NCBI GenBank assembly: GCA_015680685.1
Contig: MNCI01006877.1
Coordinates: forward strand, 202,406-239,842
DNA length: 37,437 nucleotides
Direction: 5' to 3'
Origin: Gnetum montanum
Lineage: Eukaryota > Streptophyta > Gnetopsida > Gnetales > Gnetaceae
Shown here piece by piece: positions 10,600-22,185 of the stretch (positions within the stretch are counted from its first letter, which is position 1; each line of letters opens with the position of its first letter). The translations under genes and the position numbers were made by a program. The notes below the pieces were generated by a model. It ran no database searches, was not told where the DNA came from, and saw only the letters and a program-made list of their open reading frames with translations.

Positions 10600-11342
10600 A
10601 ACTTGATGCTTTCACTTCAAAAATTACTTTCTAAATCATTTTGCATAATTTCTGACTCTACAAGTAGTTTGTTACCACTAATCAATCAAACTAATATCAA
10701 CTAAGAAACATTACATATGTAAAATATATTAAGCCAATAAATTCTATTATTTTGTTGTTGATAATTATCCTAAGTATAATTCTTCTTATTCAAAGAACAT
10801 GGGAATAAAGAGATAACTTCAGAAAGAAAATATTTTTCTTCTATATTACATCAATATACTTTTTATTGAAAATACATATTAAGAGAAAGATTACTAAATC
10901 TATCTAAATGACTTTCAAATATATTGAAATCACCTCCAATAATCCAAGGAACTTTAAATAAAGATAACAATTATTTCCAAATCTCTGATTGATCTTTCAA
11001 ATTATTAGATGCATAAATATTATATAGTCTTGAGTCTCCTTTTTCACTTTGACAAGTAATCTAAATAACTCTTCATAGATTCCAAGAGTTAAAATGTAAA
11101 ACTTTTCCAATTCAATTTTTATTAACTAAAATAGCAACATCTTCTTTGTTAAGTTCATGAGGAGCAAAAAAAATGTTATTTTTTAAAATGCATTTAACAA
11201 TATAACTATTATCATGCACTAAAATCTTTATCTTTTGAAGGAAAAGAAAATTTGTAGATAATGTTGGATTAAAAGATACTTCTAGATAATCTTTACTTGG
11301 GATTTATTAGAAAGGCATTAAACATTCTATATAAAAAATAAT
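10600..11342 (-). pseudogene. LINE AP-type endonuclease domain
   Basis: The minus-strand translation includes PHELNKEDVAILVNKNWIGK (about 11105-11165) and PWIIGGDFNIFESHLDRFSN (about 10890-10950). GGDFN followed by DR is the signature of the exonuclease-endonuclease-phosphatase fold that nicks the target for LINE integration. The domain start is interrupted by the solo LTR at 11343. The linker that follows toward RT runs to about 10400. Confidence 0.75.
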
Positions 11343-12263
11343 TGATGAATCATCAGTTGGCTGGGATATCGCTAATGCTATGTTGCATCTGCAATATCAT
11401 TGATTCTATATCATAGCTATTTGACAAAAAGTCAATTTTTGGTTGGCTATGGTATTAGAGCTTCGATATCTTAGCTTTGATATTGGAGCTACAATATCAC
11501 ATATTGATATTGAATCACATGCTATGTTATTGGATATCCAATATCGCATTATGTGTTGACCTATAAATATAGCACTTAGGCACATAGTTTGGGAGTCATA
11601 TTAGTCAATAGAGTAGCTAAACTCTTGCAATTTTATTCCATAATCTTAGAGAATAGTCAGTGAGTGCCCGTAGTGTGGATCTGAGTCAGTTGTATGGCAT
11701 CTTATTCAAGTGGCAATGTACCTCAACACATTCCATGAATGAAAATAAGATCGAGATTGATTCTTATTCATTGTAGCACTTTGACTTAAATTAAATTTAC
11801 TTTTAATGCAATTTATATTTCATGTACTTAATATTTACATTTCCATGCACATTAATGAATTGGTGGAATGAGTGTGACNAGTTTACCCAGTAGCATAGCA
11901 CTTGGTAATCCTAGTAGCTAATACATGGGTTTTGGACATGTACGATAAGCTGTGATGGACACTCATCATCGGTAGGCTAGTTTAGACTTTAATTTTTATT
12001 GTTAATTAGTTTAAATTATTGATTTATTTATTATCAATAGGAATAACATGAGGCTGAAATAACATTAAGAATAATATGCCTCACTTTGGACTAAATCATA
12101 CTTGATAAAGCTACAACTAGTCCAAGTGGGAAGATAGCGAATTGAAATTAAGGCATAATGATCTAGATGCCACCACTAGTTCCATCCATGGAATTTGACC
12201 AGATTGTGTATGAATACTTGTGATTCGTATGGTTGGGTGTAGAGGGTACCTCGTCGCTCATCA
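11343..12263 (+). repeat. LTR family TGATG...CATCA: solo LTR inside the minus LINE
   Basis: 921 bp, starting TGATGAATCATC and ending CGCTCATCA. The TATA box CTATAAATA is at about 11561. LINE sequence continues on both sides and no PPT, PBS or second LTR adjoins it, so it is probably a solo LTR left by LTR-LTR recombination. Clear target duplications are not visible. U3 (11360-11550) is full of GATATC and ATATCG repeats. A single N at 11879 probably hides missing bases. Confidence 0.75.
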
Positions 12264-12960
12264 CTAACATTGAGATGTGGGAAAGGAGGCTCCTATTCTT
12301 GATTTTTTGAGCTTAGCATTTGTCTTACAATCTGTGTCACTAATAGTTAAAAAAGCATTGTTTGATGAGAAAGCATTTCTAACATTAATAAAATTAAAAA
12401 GAAAAGGAAATATCTTATGATTTTTTGAAAAAAAATCATGATTTGCAAGCCTTTTCTTATTGTGTTGCATTAAGTAAAATTATTCTACATTAGTATTTTC
12501 ATTGTTTGTCCTTGCTAAACAACTTTTCTTTCTAATGAAGGATTTTATAAATATAGAAAATTTACTAGCATCTTCAAATTTAAAAGAATTAGTAAAAATT
12601 AAGAGCTTATTGAAGAAGTTTTCATTATTGTATATTGAAAATCATCCCTATCTTTCTTTTCTAAAAAATGTTATTTCTTGTCTTCATGAACAACATTTTT
12701 CAAGAAGAGGATGAATCCCAATAACATGGCCTTCATGATGACAATAATTACAACATCGTCTTAAATCATAGAATGTAATTGTCTAGGGAAAACACTAATT
12801 ACTTACCTTGAGTTTTAATTTTATCTTCCTCTACTGTAATCAATCTCTACAAAATAATGTATACATTGCACACTATCTAGTAATTTTTTTGACATTATTT
12901 TAAAGAGACTTATCACTAGGCTAGCTACCTTTTGCCTAACAAGGCAATCTATTAATAACT
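12264..12960 (-). pseudogene. LINE ORF1-like region with zinc knuckle
   Basis: On the minus strand at 12715-12756 the translation reads CNYCHHEGHVIGIH, a C-x2-C-x4-H-x4-C knuckle whose last Cys has become His. Just before it, residues around VEID (about 12830-12845) resemble the DUF4283-type region found in plant LINE ORF1. A 68-codon frame at 12264-12470 lies between this and the endonuclease and ends at the LTR junction. ORF1 proteins bind LINE RNA. Confidence 0.5.
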
Positions 12961-13014
12961 TGATTGAGCTATCACTAACTATTAATTTCGAGGGAGGAAG
13001 GGGGGAAGGGAAGG

Positions 13015-13226
13015 TGTTGGAACCTTGAAATAATTATAATATAGGCGCAACCTGAGATATATGGTCCAATTTAAACTTTATAACTTAACTCTACCTACTA
13101 AAATTGAACTCATGACTTAGAGCTTTCAGATCAAGAGTATTACCACTACGCTAATATCTCATTGTTATTGGTCAACTTCTATAATCTTGGGGTGTACCTA
13201 TGTTTCACTTATTTTGGGTTCCAACA
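13015..13226. repeat. Complete 212-bp TGTTGGAACC...GGTTCCAACA element with tRNA-like core
   Basis: Perfect 10-bp terminal inverted repeats bound the element. On the minus strand, TAGCGTAGTGGTAA (about 13150-13163) fits a Pol III A box, and GAGTTCAATTTT (about 13100-13111) is a decayed B box with tRNA-like spacing. The second copy at 6991 has the tRNA-like part at the same offset (87 bases), so it belongs to the element. Purine-rich sequence flanks the left end and pyrimidine-rich sequence the right end. It could be a TRIM-type LTR, a SINE or a MITE; I cannot decide. No target duplication is evident. Confidence 0.6.
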
Positions 13227-13239
13227 CATCCCCCCACCC

Positions 13240-14886
13240 TTCAAAATTAATTTTAATTCTTACTCCTGATACATATATAGTTCGTATTTTCTTTTGAACA
13301 TTAGTTATTTATTCACACATCATTCAAATTAGAAGCATTGTACTTAGTGTAATTATCAACACAAAAATTTAAAAAATATTATATAATTGATAGATTTTAC
13401 ATCTCTAATGTTTCCTTTTGAAAGTCTACAAGGAAAGTAGGAGTGGATATAGATGCTACTTTATTAAACAATTTTTCTATTAGCATTTTTTTATCTAGAA
13501 TTAATTCTTTCAAAAATATGAGCTCTTTTGTATGAATGCTAACATGTTCATAGGATCCAGTGGGAAAATTATCTTGAAATCTTTATAAAATACAAAAAAA
13601 ATCTACTGGTGATATTGGTTAGATTGATAAGTAGCAATGAACTACTTATAGAGTTAAAAGTTATGCTAAATGCTTTGGAAAGTAATTTTCTAAATGTAAG
13701 CATCATATTAAAGAAGATCTTGCGGAATCTGTAAAGCAAATGAAAATTCTTTTAGAATAGAGTCCCTTTGATTTTGACATAAAAAAAGCCTTAGCTAAAT
13801 CTCATGATGCTAAATAATGTTCAAATGTTTTTGAAGCTAAAAGTAATCTCACTAAAAGTTGCATGGGTTGGTTAAAAATTTAAGATAAAAATTATAAGGA
13901 ATTTTTAAAATTTCTAATAGGAAAGGATTAAGTATCTAAACTAAAATCAATTTATATGAATGATTATATCATTAAAGATCTTGAGACTATTAATAGTTCT
14001 TTAGAAAATCAATTTTCTTCTGAAGGTTTTAGCAAGAAATCCTTTCAAGCCTCTAGTACGCATATTTCTCATCTTATAATAGAAGTGTATCGAAGTATTC
14101 TTCAAGTTGAAATTATGGCTGAAGAAATCAAAGTGACCTTTCATTTAGCAAATGGTAAATCTCTAGGTTTTGATGGTTTTCCAATTAAATTTTTTAAAAA
14201 GCATTAGGACATCATGAGATATGATCTCTTTCATCTTTACCAAGAAGCCGTTAAAAAACTTTCTCTTGGTAAAAATATTAATAAAGGTTTGATATATCTT
14301 CGTCCTAAGAATGAAGATCTTCAACATATTGGTAATTAGAGGCCTATTACTCTTTTAACAATACTTATAAATTTTAGCTAAATGAATGACTCGCCAAATT
14401 TATAAGGTTATTAAAAATATCATTAGACCTATGTAGACTAGTTTTGTTAAAGGTAGACATATCTTACATAATGTTATTGTAGCTTGGGAGGAAATGAAGT
14501 GGGGTTCTAATACTAACTAAGATATTTCTTTTGTTAAGTTAGATTATGCCAAAGCTTATGACAAGATTGAATAGAATTTCATTATTTCGTTTCTATATAA
14601 ACTAGAACTTGGTGAGTTTTTATTTGTCTTCTTTGTACCTTGCTTACTAATACGAATGCTTAAGTTGCTAGTAATTTTGGATTAAGTTTTTCTTTTTCTC
14701 TTTAATGGCCAGTTCATCAATGTTGTTCTCTAGCTCCATGTCTTTTTATTATTGCTATAGAATTTCTTTTACATAATATACATTATAATATATAAAGGAA
14801 TATCATTAAGGAAATTTCAATTGATGATTAAGATACATAGTTACTTAATATGCACTTTGTAGATTGATAAAATCTGTTAAGTCAAA
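13240..14886 (+). pseudogene. L1-type LINE, plus-strand copy, first part (RT)
   Basis: The plus strand shows the linker before RT (GWLKI-DKNYKEFLK at about 13865-13910, matching the family's WxKEGDxNTKFFH), then GKSLGFDGFPIKFFKKH (14153-14206), FVKGRHILHNVIVAWEEMKW (14440-14500), FVKLDYAKAYDKIE (14530-14570) and a decayed catalytic block near 14850. No endonuclease domain is found upstream, so the copy is 5'-truncated, which is common for LINEs. It breaks at 14886 where element D is inserted. The remainder is at 28146. Confidence 0.8.
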
Positions 14887-15734
14887 TGATGTGATATCAT
14901 ATCTACAATATTGTAGCTCTACTTATGTCATTGTAGATACGATGTAGTGGACCCTAGTCATGACTATAAATACCAATCCACCATTGCATTGTTGGAACAA
15001 CTTTTGCATAACACTTAACAAAATTTTTGCACTTTCTTTCCATGAGTTAGAGTTAGAGTTAGAAGTAAATTCTTGTAGTGTCGTAACTAACAATTGTATG
15101 GAGTCTTTATTTGAGTGGATTGTTCCTAGAGATAATTCATGGCCAACAATAAAGATTGAGATTATTTCTTACTATTGTAGCATCTTACTTAGTTTACTTT
15201 TATTTTCTAATATGTTTACTTTGATCTAGTTCTTTACATTTTCTAAGTGCTTTACTTTTCAAATGTCTATTAGTAAGGTGGTATAAGTATGACTAGTTTT
15301 GAGTGTTAGGTATAATCATTTGGTAACCTAGTAGGAACTTCGCTTGATTCACTTAGTAGTGAATTCACTTGGTAATCCTATTAATAGTTACATAAGCCCA
15401 AGGCATGTATGACAAGCCAAGAATGAATGCTTATCACCATATGCTAGGATAGGTTACATTTTTATTGTCATTTAGAATTAGACTTTATATTCTCACTTTC
15501 ATTATGAAAACACTTAGGATTTACTTGAGCCCATAACATTATGATATCATATACCTCACTATAAGTTAAACCATACTACTTGCACTTCACTAACTCAATT
15601 TGAGAAGATAATGATCACCAACTAACTATCAACTAGTAGCATGCTTACATTGTCCATCCATGGATTATGATCTATTCACATGTAAATGCTCATGACTTGT
15701 ATGATGAAGTGTTGGAATACCTAGCCATTCACCA
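14887..15734 (+). repeat. LTR family: 5' LTR of element D
   Basis: 848 bp, starting TGATGTGATATC and ending ATTCACCA, followed at once by the primer site. TATA box TATAAATA at about 14965. The U3 (14891-14945) repeats CTACAATATTGTAG-like palindromes. It aligns with 27403-28145. Confidence 0.8.
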
Positions 15735-15755
15735 TTAGCATCGTTGTTGGGGATG
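15735..15755 (+). promoter_or_regulatory. Primer-binding site, tRNA-Asp type, decayed
   Basis: TTAGCATCGTTGTTGGGGA matches TGGCGCCGTTGCCGGGGA, the site used by plant Athila-type elements, mostly through C-to-T and G-to-A changes. Confidence 0.6.
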
Positions 15756-15882
15756 TGTCAATGTTTGCTTAGTAGTTGATTCTATATAATTCCTTGCATT
15801 AATAATTACAAAGTCTATTTTTCACACTTGAATTAATTCTTTTAATCCATAAACATACCATTAAAAGTATCAAAAACATAAT

Positions 15883-16197
15883 ATGGCTTCTACACTTAAG
15901 AAGAAATCACCATTTGCTAATGAAATTCCTAAGAACCATCACAAAGAATATGATGAAGAAGACTAGAGTGTGCCCATGCAAACTAGGATTTCCTATGCTC
16001 ACACTGATCCATATTATCCTAATTTCACATTTTTCTTTCACCAGGATGAACAACTGAGGTGAAGAGATTTATAGGGTAACATTATTTTGCTTCCAAAATG
16101 TTTTGCACCATTAATGTTACAAGCAATCCTTCTAAGGTCAAACCTTATCCATGTACAAGATGAGTACCACATAACAAAGCACATGAATAGGCCTTAC
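15883..16197 (+). pseudogene. gag: Gag N-terminal part of element D
   Basis: An ATG at 15883 opens MASTLKKKSPFANEIPKNHH. It is followed by ISYAHTDPYYPNF, which matches the same place in B (VSYAYLYPYYTQG) and A (VAYVNDHINYTQG). Stops interrupt it. The frame is cut at 16197 by element A and picked up at 23059. Confidence 0.65.
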
Positions 16198-17066
16198 TGA
16201 TGAGAGGTGAGGTATATCCTATGACCAACAATATGAATCACAAGCATTCATATATGATTCAATTGAATTCTGTGGATCAGACTAGTTGTGACATCTAGAT
16301 TGTTATGCCTTGATCACAGTTTGTTGTCTTCTCAATTGGACTAGTGGTAGCTTTGTCACGTATGGTTTAGTCTAGAGTGAGACATATGATTATTAATGTT
16401 GTCTTGATCTTATGGTACTCCTAATGATAATAAAGAAATCATTTGTTTAAACTAATTAACAATAGAAAGTAAAGTCTAAACTAGCCAATGGGTGATGAGT
16501 GTTTGTTCCCAGCTTGTTGTACATGTCTTAAACTCATGTATCCACTACTAGAATTACCATGCACTATGCTATTGGGCAAACCAAGCAATAACATTGCTGG
16601 GATTACTAAGTGAGTACATGTTTATGCTTGAAACTGGTCATGCTCATTCTACCAATTCATTAACATGCATGGAAACANTTGGTGAAAGAAAAATGTGAAA
16701 TTAGGATAATATGGATCAGTGTGAGNCATTAAAAGTAAATTTAATCTAAGTCAAAGTGATGCAATGAAGAAGAATCAATCTTCATCTTATTATTTTTCAA
16801 GGAATGTGTCTAGATACAGTGCCACTCAAATAAGATGTCATACAACTGACTTAGATCCACACTGTGGGCACTCACTAACTGTTCTCTAAGACTAAGAAAT
16901 AAAACTACAAGTGTTTAGCTACTCTATTAACAAAAGAATGTCAATACATAGTAGGAGCACATGTATTTATATACTTTATTATGAAGCTATGCCAACGAGG
17001 CCTCATAAATGCAAAAAATGCTACATTGACATGACCTTGTCAATGTGACACTTTGATGCTTCATCA
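16198..17066 (-). repeat. LTR family: 3' LTR of element A
   Basis: 869 bp as assembled. On the minus strand it begins TGATGAAGC at 17066 and ends at 16198. It aligns along its length with 22208-23058 with many transitions. Positions 16678-16726 contain a misplaced 47-bp piece between two Ns and are not real LTR sequence. Confidence 0.8.
16678..16726. other. Assembly fault: inverted 46-bp piece between two Ns
   Basis: 16680-16725 is the exact reverse complement of 15998-16043 in element D, and it replaces about 33 bases present at the same place in the other LTR (about 22687-22720). Ns at 16678 and 16726 bound it. A small contig has most likely been placed here wrongly. Confidence 0.8.
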
Positions 17067-17076
17067 TACCCCCATG
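17067..17076 (-). promoter_or_regulatory. PPT of element A
   Basis: On the minus strand CATGGGGGTA directly precedes the TGATGAAG LTR start, exactly as in F and C. Confidence 0.8.
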
Positions 17077-18227
17077 ACTAACTGAAAACTTGTCCTCGAG
17101 TTCCTTTGCAAACTTGGGAAGGTATGGTATTATTAACTAACAATTGACATAACAAACTGACATTATAAAACTGAGTGCTACATTACAAAATTTTATTCTA
17201 GTGGATGCATACAAACTAACAATGTGATAAAAATACTGGATAGACGTTGAAGATTACAAAATTTGCAGAGGTCTTCAAAAATTGATGAAGATGATTTTTC
17301 TTATTGCCGCTAGTAGTGGTAGACTTCCAACATTGATTGTTATGTTGATGCTTCTCTGGTTATGTAGAACATTCTTGAAGGATGGACTAAAATTTGTTCT
17401 CATCATCCCATGGATCTAGTAAACATGCAATGCTTGAGTTTTTATCTTGTATGTGCTACAATTTTTCCATGGGCATATCCTCCGTTGTTCCCCTCTAAGC
17501 TTTATTTTCAGGCTTTGCAAAATACCTTTTTCCTTAGGCATTTCTTTTAACATCACCTATAGTCACTAAAGGATCAACATTAGTTTTGGTAAATTTTTCT
17601 TAATAATTAACCCTATTTGGATCCCTTAGTTTGTGTTTAAGCATAAGATGATGATAGCATACTATGCCCAAGGCTATGAGGTAACTAAAATCATCAATTT
17701 GTTCACATTATTTTGATCAATTACTATTGGTTAAAATAATGTTTAAGAATAGGATGTTAGAAAAACTTCAAAGAATTTCAAAATAGACATCCCTAGCCCC
17801 CATAACTAATGAGCATAACTTCAAAAGTGCACAAGTTTTCAAACAATTGAAACCAAAGGTTTGATTTAGAAGATTATGAAGTAATATTAATTGATATGGA
17901 AATAGAAAAGTAGGAAAAATTAATGAAACAAATGAGAATTAGTCCCAAAATTATGCATAAATTTAGAGAACCCTTCACTGATGTTCTAAAAAATGTAAAG
18001 GTTAGTTCAAAGCCATGATCAACAAAAGTTATGCAAGTAGGTCCTCCCCAAAGCAGGCTCCTGCCATAATGCCCTTCCATAACCACTTCTATAGATGTTC
18101 ATAGCCACCTGAGAAGTTAAATGTAGACCATGTTGTTGTTCCAAATAACACACAACTACCATGGTTGGGATCTTGCACTATACTACACAAAACCAAAAGG
18201 CTCATAATTGCATGTAGCAGTGAGATG

Positions 18228-18384
18228 CATAATGGGATGAGAATGGATTGCAGAGATTGAGATGTAAGGTACTTGACCATGGCCACAATAGGTTATTGTG
18301 ATAAANCATAATGGGATGAGAATGGATTGTAGAGATTGAGATGTAAGGTACTTGACCATGGCCACAATAGGTTATTGTGATAAA
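18228..18384. other. Assembly join: 78-bp duplication around a single N (18306)
   Basis: 18228-18305 and 18307-18384 match except for one C/T difference (GCAGAG versus GTAGAG). The mismatch could be an allelic difference between two unmerged contig ends. Confidence 0.8.
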
Positions 18385-18787
18385 TGTGATTAAAATGATC
18401 ATTATACCTACCTATCCAAGTTCAGACCAAGTCCATACCATGAATAGTGACCTAGCATTAATGTGTTCCATCCTGCCAACCACCATGAGTCCACAACCAC
18501 CTCAAAGAACAATCATCACTCTAAAAAGAGAAGAAAAGAGAAGAAGGAAGGAAGGGCTATAGTTAGAGGGGCATCTTCAGGCATGGGTAATATGTCTTTC
18601 CAGCTCCATAAATAGTGCTTGTAGCTCGTTATTGTGTCTAAATGGTGTGCTTTGAATTCCCATTATTATTATTATTCCTTTTTTTGATTGATTTTTTTAT
18701 TTTTATTTTTTATTTTTGCTTCCTTTTTATTCAATGGGAACCACACCATGCAAAGACATAGCTTCCTATTTATTGGTTGATGAAGGA

Positions 18788-18876
18788 GCGATGATACATT
18801 CCTTGAGGAGTCATAAATCACATGAAGAAAGNGCGATGATACATTCCTTGAGGAGTCATAAATCACATGAAGAAAG
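18788..18876. other. Assembly join: 44-bp duplication around a single N (18832)
   Basis: 18788-18831 and 18833-18876 are identical. Frames that cross it on either strand are artefacts. Confidence 0.85.
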
Positions 18877-19355
18877 ACAAGAAGAAACTCCAACAAGTCC
18901 TTTTGAGGTAACACCCTTACCATTCCCACTTGGTCGTTTACTCTTTCTTCAAGGTATAATGATCATTGATTAATTTTAGTTTCATGAAAGAAGAACCAAA
19001 TTATTTCCATGAAAAAGACCCTTTATTTAGAAAACTAGAGGGATGGATGAGGTGGTCTCATTACTTTATATAATTACTCATCCAATCATCTTAATAGTAT
19101 AGCACAAAAACCCAACATATAACATTGACTTCTGCATCATGACTTGGCAATATTATTAACAGAAACATAAAAGAAATTCATAAAACATAAAAGAAATGAT
19201 TCAAGAAAAGAGAAAAAATATAAAGAAAAGAAAAATATTAAGAAATGGAAAACATATGAAGAATTAGAAAATTTTGGAAGAATATAAGAAAATGATAAGA
19301 AACTTTAAAAATAAAAAAGGTAAAAAACACTTATTAGTTCTTAAACCAGGATGGA

Positions 19356-19369
19356 GCATCTCCCCCATG
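19356..19369 (-). promoter_or_regulatory. Internal PPT-like motif of element A
   Basis: On the minus strand CATGGGGGAGATGC begins like the true PPT (CATGGGGG). The same motif occurs at 33276-33289 in B at the same place, after the coding region and before a pyrimidine-rich tract. Confidence 0.5.
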
Positions 19370-19379
19370 ACTAATCTTA

Positions 19380-19825
19380 TGGAAGCACATTCCAGAGATG
19401 GACTACACAATCCCTTGGTTATACACCACTAGTTTTCAATCTATCACTGTTACTAATTTAATTGATCACATGGTAGCACATCTAACATTGGTAATAATCT
19501 TGTTTGAATCATTTAGAGACGTATCTTCATCTAGACTTGAAGGTATTTCCATTTTTGGATGTCTAAATGTGATTGGTTCTCCTTCTTGATTTTATATTTT
19601 AATTCCTCATTCTCCATGTTTAATATCCTCTTTGGTGTATAATCAAGTGTAAGAGATCTATGTCTAAGTCCTCTATTTGGTTCATTTTCTTAAGTCTACA
19701 ACTAATACATGAATTAGTTGCTTCCATGCATCTTTGAAATAATTTTATATTCTCATTTTCAAGGCACTATGTATCTTCTAGTTTAGTGGCTACTACATAG
19801 ATTGGTTTTTGCTCGCACACCTACT
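19380..19825 (-). pseudogene. Conserved C-terminal frame of the Gag-like polyprotein (A)
   Basis: The minus strand reads CEQKPIYVVATKLEDT near 19770-19820, then LENENIKLFQRCMEATN and RLKKMNQIEDLDID. These match the B frame at 32823-33179 closely despite stops. Conservation at protein level in two diverged copies suggests the segment was once translated. The function is unknown. Confidence 0.55.
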
Positions 19826-20471
19826 CCTAAACTTTATGGTGGGTCAATATAGGAGTTGTGTTAATATTTCAAACCACCAACCCACAACTGCACTCTTTAT
19901 CATGATTAGTTATACATGGATTCGAGGACATTGGTTGTGAGAGGAAGGATGTTGCACTTGATTATCATTGTGCTAGTTTGGATGAGTTAGTAGGTCCACA
20001 AGTGTTATGCTTATGTGTGGGAACTATCCTAAAGAAAGGGCATCTCTGAGATTGTGGTGGAGATCTACTAGCATTATCATTTCTCTATATGTTTGCAACA
20101 CAAGTGGCATTCTTTCATTAATGTTGTGGTGCTAAACCTTCTTGTGTTATTGGAGGTGACATATGGTGGAGGTAAGTATGAGAATATTGAGGATATGATT
20201 GAGGGTAAGAGGTGTGAGGTGGTGTTCTCATATAAGATGTTGCAGATTGATGATATTCAAGAGAGTAGTAACAGTGATTTGAGGTAGAGGAAGTGGAACT
20301 AGTTAATGAAATAGGTTGTTGAACATAATATCCATATGAGTTCGGCTAGTAGTAAGGGTAATATTGGTTTGATGATGGCCTCCCCCATGATTGTGGGTTT
20401 TGCCACTACATTAGATGATAGTGTTGAGGTTGGTAAGAAGTCCCACTAGGATGGTACAGTTGGTTGTACAA

Positions 20472-22082
20472 CTATCTATAATTACCTTGTAAGAAAGGTA
20501 ATTTCCTAGGCATTTTCTTTTGTACGAACTTGGGATTCAATGCAAAATTCCAATGCTCATATAGATGTAACATGACTAGGAAATAGCCCTTTGCATTGTC
20601 ATAAATGCAAATGTCACATCCATCATCTTCTTCGATGGTTGAGTCTATAGCCTCTTCTTCTACAACCATTTTTCCTTTCTGCTTATCAGTGTTCTTACCT
20701 ATCTCTTGGTCCCTTTTTCTCCATTTGTTGTCATCACTTAATTTGTTTTGCATTTCTCTCCCCTCTATGATTTCTACGCAAGTTGTAACTTTCTCATTTA
20801 TCCATTCCAACATCTTATCTAACATTCCTTCATGCTCATCAATAGAATTTTGTATTGGCAAGGTTTGTTGTAAAATCACCTCATTAAGAGCTACCTATTT
20901 TTCTTCATTATAGATATGGATCCTCATTTTTTGAAGAGTTGGATCCTAGTGATATTTCTCAACATTCTCTTGTTTACATAGCTCTTCTTCTTCTTTTGCC
21001 ACACGTTTGATTAGCTTTTGAATCTGATGGGTTCCTAGTTCATATAATTGACCTTGAGCATACATCGCAAGGGTCTCTTTCATTTGACTATGAAGCCCAT
21101 CTATGATGTGGAAAAGTTGCTCTTCTTGAGAGAAACCATGACCTGGACATTTATTTAGTAGAGAATAGTATCTATCTAGGGCCATATCCAAGGGTTCATG
21201 TTGTTCTTGTTTCTATCCTTGGATTTGTTTCCTTAGGTTAGACACCCTTGCATAGGTTTAGTATTTCTTGTTTAAGAGTTCCAACATTGTGGACCACTGA
21301 TAAATTGAATTTGGTTTCAACGATCTATACCACACTTCAACTTTATCTATTAGTGTCCCAGGAAAGAGCTTTAGATTTTGCCATTCACTTTCAATTTTTT
21401 GTAAGATGCAAGCATCATTTAAGGCTTGAAAATGATGTTATGGATCAGAATCATAACCTCCCAAAACTTTAGGAATGTTATTCATATCAAGACTTTTGAT
21501 GAGACTTTCCTTGTGATGCCTGTGGCATATTTTAACTACCCATGTGATCTACGTCATGCTCTTAGTGGCCAACAAGGGTTCATCATCATCAAACATGTCA
21601 TGGTGAAAATTTCTATTTGTATTTGTTTTATTGTGATGATTTTTTCTATGCTCTTTTTGATGTCTTTGATTTTGCCCTTGGTTTCGATTTCTATTTTTAT
21701 TTCAACTCCATAGTGGAGCTTTATCTCTATACCTATGTTCATCTTCTCTACAACTAGACATTGAAGAGGAAGAGGAAGATGAGGAACTCAGAGAGTCACC
21801 ATGGCTTCTATAGTATTCCCCATGATCCCTTGATTTATCTTTTTCAATTTTTAAGTAGGTCCTAGGCCTTGAGGCCTCCCCTAGTCTAGGACTTACTTCA
21901 TCTCCTCTAGAATTGTCTACCTTAGCTACATGTAGTCCTTGAGTGTAATTAATGTGATCATTAACATATGCAACCCCTGCATGTGGTTGGTCACTCTAAT
22001 TTTCTTCAATATATATATCATTAGTTCTCCAATGAATGTTCTCTCCATATGATGCATTATTGCTTCCTTGTAAAAGAGACAT
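20472..22082 (-). pseudogene. gag: Gag-like polyprotein of element A
   Basis: It starts at an ATG (22082, minus strand) reading MSLLQGSNNASYGENIHW. A Ser-rich run follows near 21740-21790, then basic Asn/Arg/His-rich sequence. The Gag core includes MALDRYYSLLNKCPGHGFSQ and LFHIIDGLHSQMKETLAMY (20946-21191), like the retrotransposon Gag domain of Athila/Tat elements. A 135-codon frame (20472-20879) holds a Lys/Glu-rich helix and the acidic IDSTIEEDDGCDICIYD. Stops and frameshifts separate the pieces. No zinc knuckle was found. It lines up throughout with B. Confidence 0.75.
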
Positions 22083-22185
22083 TTTTGTTAGTTAATGATG
22101 TGTATGCCTTAATATTTTCTAAAAGACAAATCATTAATACATTTACAACAATTGTGTATGATATAGCTAATCTAGATAACTAGAA

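Larger units (their letters stand above)
8150..13010 (-). mobile_element. L1-type LINE, minus-strand copy, split by a solo LTR
   Basis: Read on the minus strand, an ORF1-type zinc knuckle (12715-12756), an endonuclease block (GGDFN near 10925-10940), RT blocks (9720-9860 and 9390-9480) and a C-terminal part (to about 8150) occur in the L1 order. Stops and frameshifts are everywhere. The RT and downstream parts align with the plus-strand copy at 13240-14886 and 28146-29504, so the two are the same family. Both outer ends are approximate. No poly-A tail could be fixed. Confidence 0.8.
17077..19355 (-). other. Element A 3' spacer, no recognisable protein
   Basis: This is 2.3 kb between the internal PPT-like motif and the true PPT. 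Blocks of it align with the C interior, for example ATGCAAGTRGGTCCTCCCCA (18030-18050 versus 34975-34993) and GTGTGCTTTGAATTCCCAT (18646-18664 versus 35453-35471). It is shared family sequence and not random filler. All frames are short and broken. A pyrimidine tract (minus strand) occupies about 19150-19345. Assembly duplications lie at 18228-18384 and 18788-18876. Confidence 0.6.

Noticed and set aside
9962-10704. Plus-strand frames in the LINE region
   Set aside because: The LINE reads on the minus strand here; these are antisense shadows.
13100-13163. A functional tRNA gene on the minus strand
   Set aside because: The B box is decayed and the segment is embedded in a repeated TG...CA element at a fixed offset.
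18183-18402. Overlapping minus-strand frames with internal repeats
   Set aside because: The repeat is the assembly duplication around N 18306.
18672-18973. Paired frames on opposite strands
   Set aside because: They cross the duplication around N 18832 and lie in the non-coding spacer of element A.
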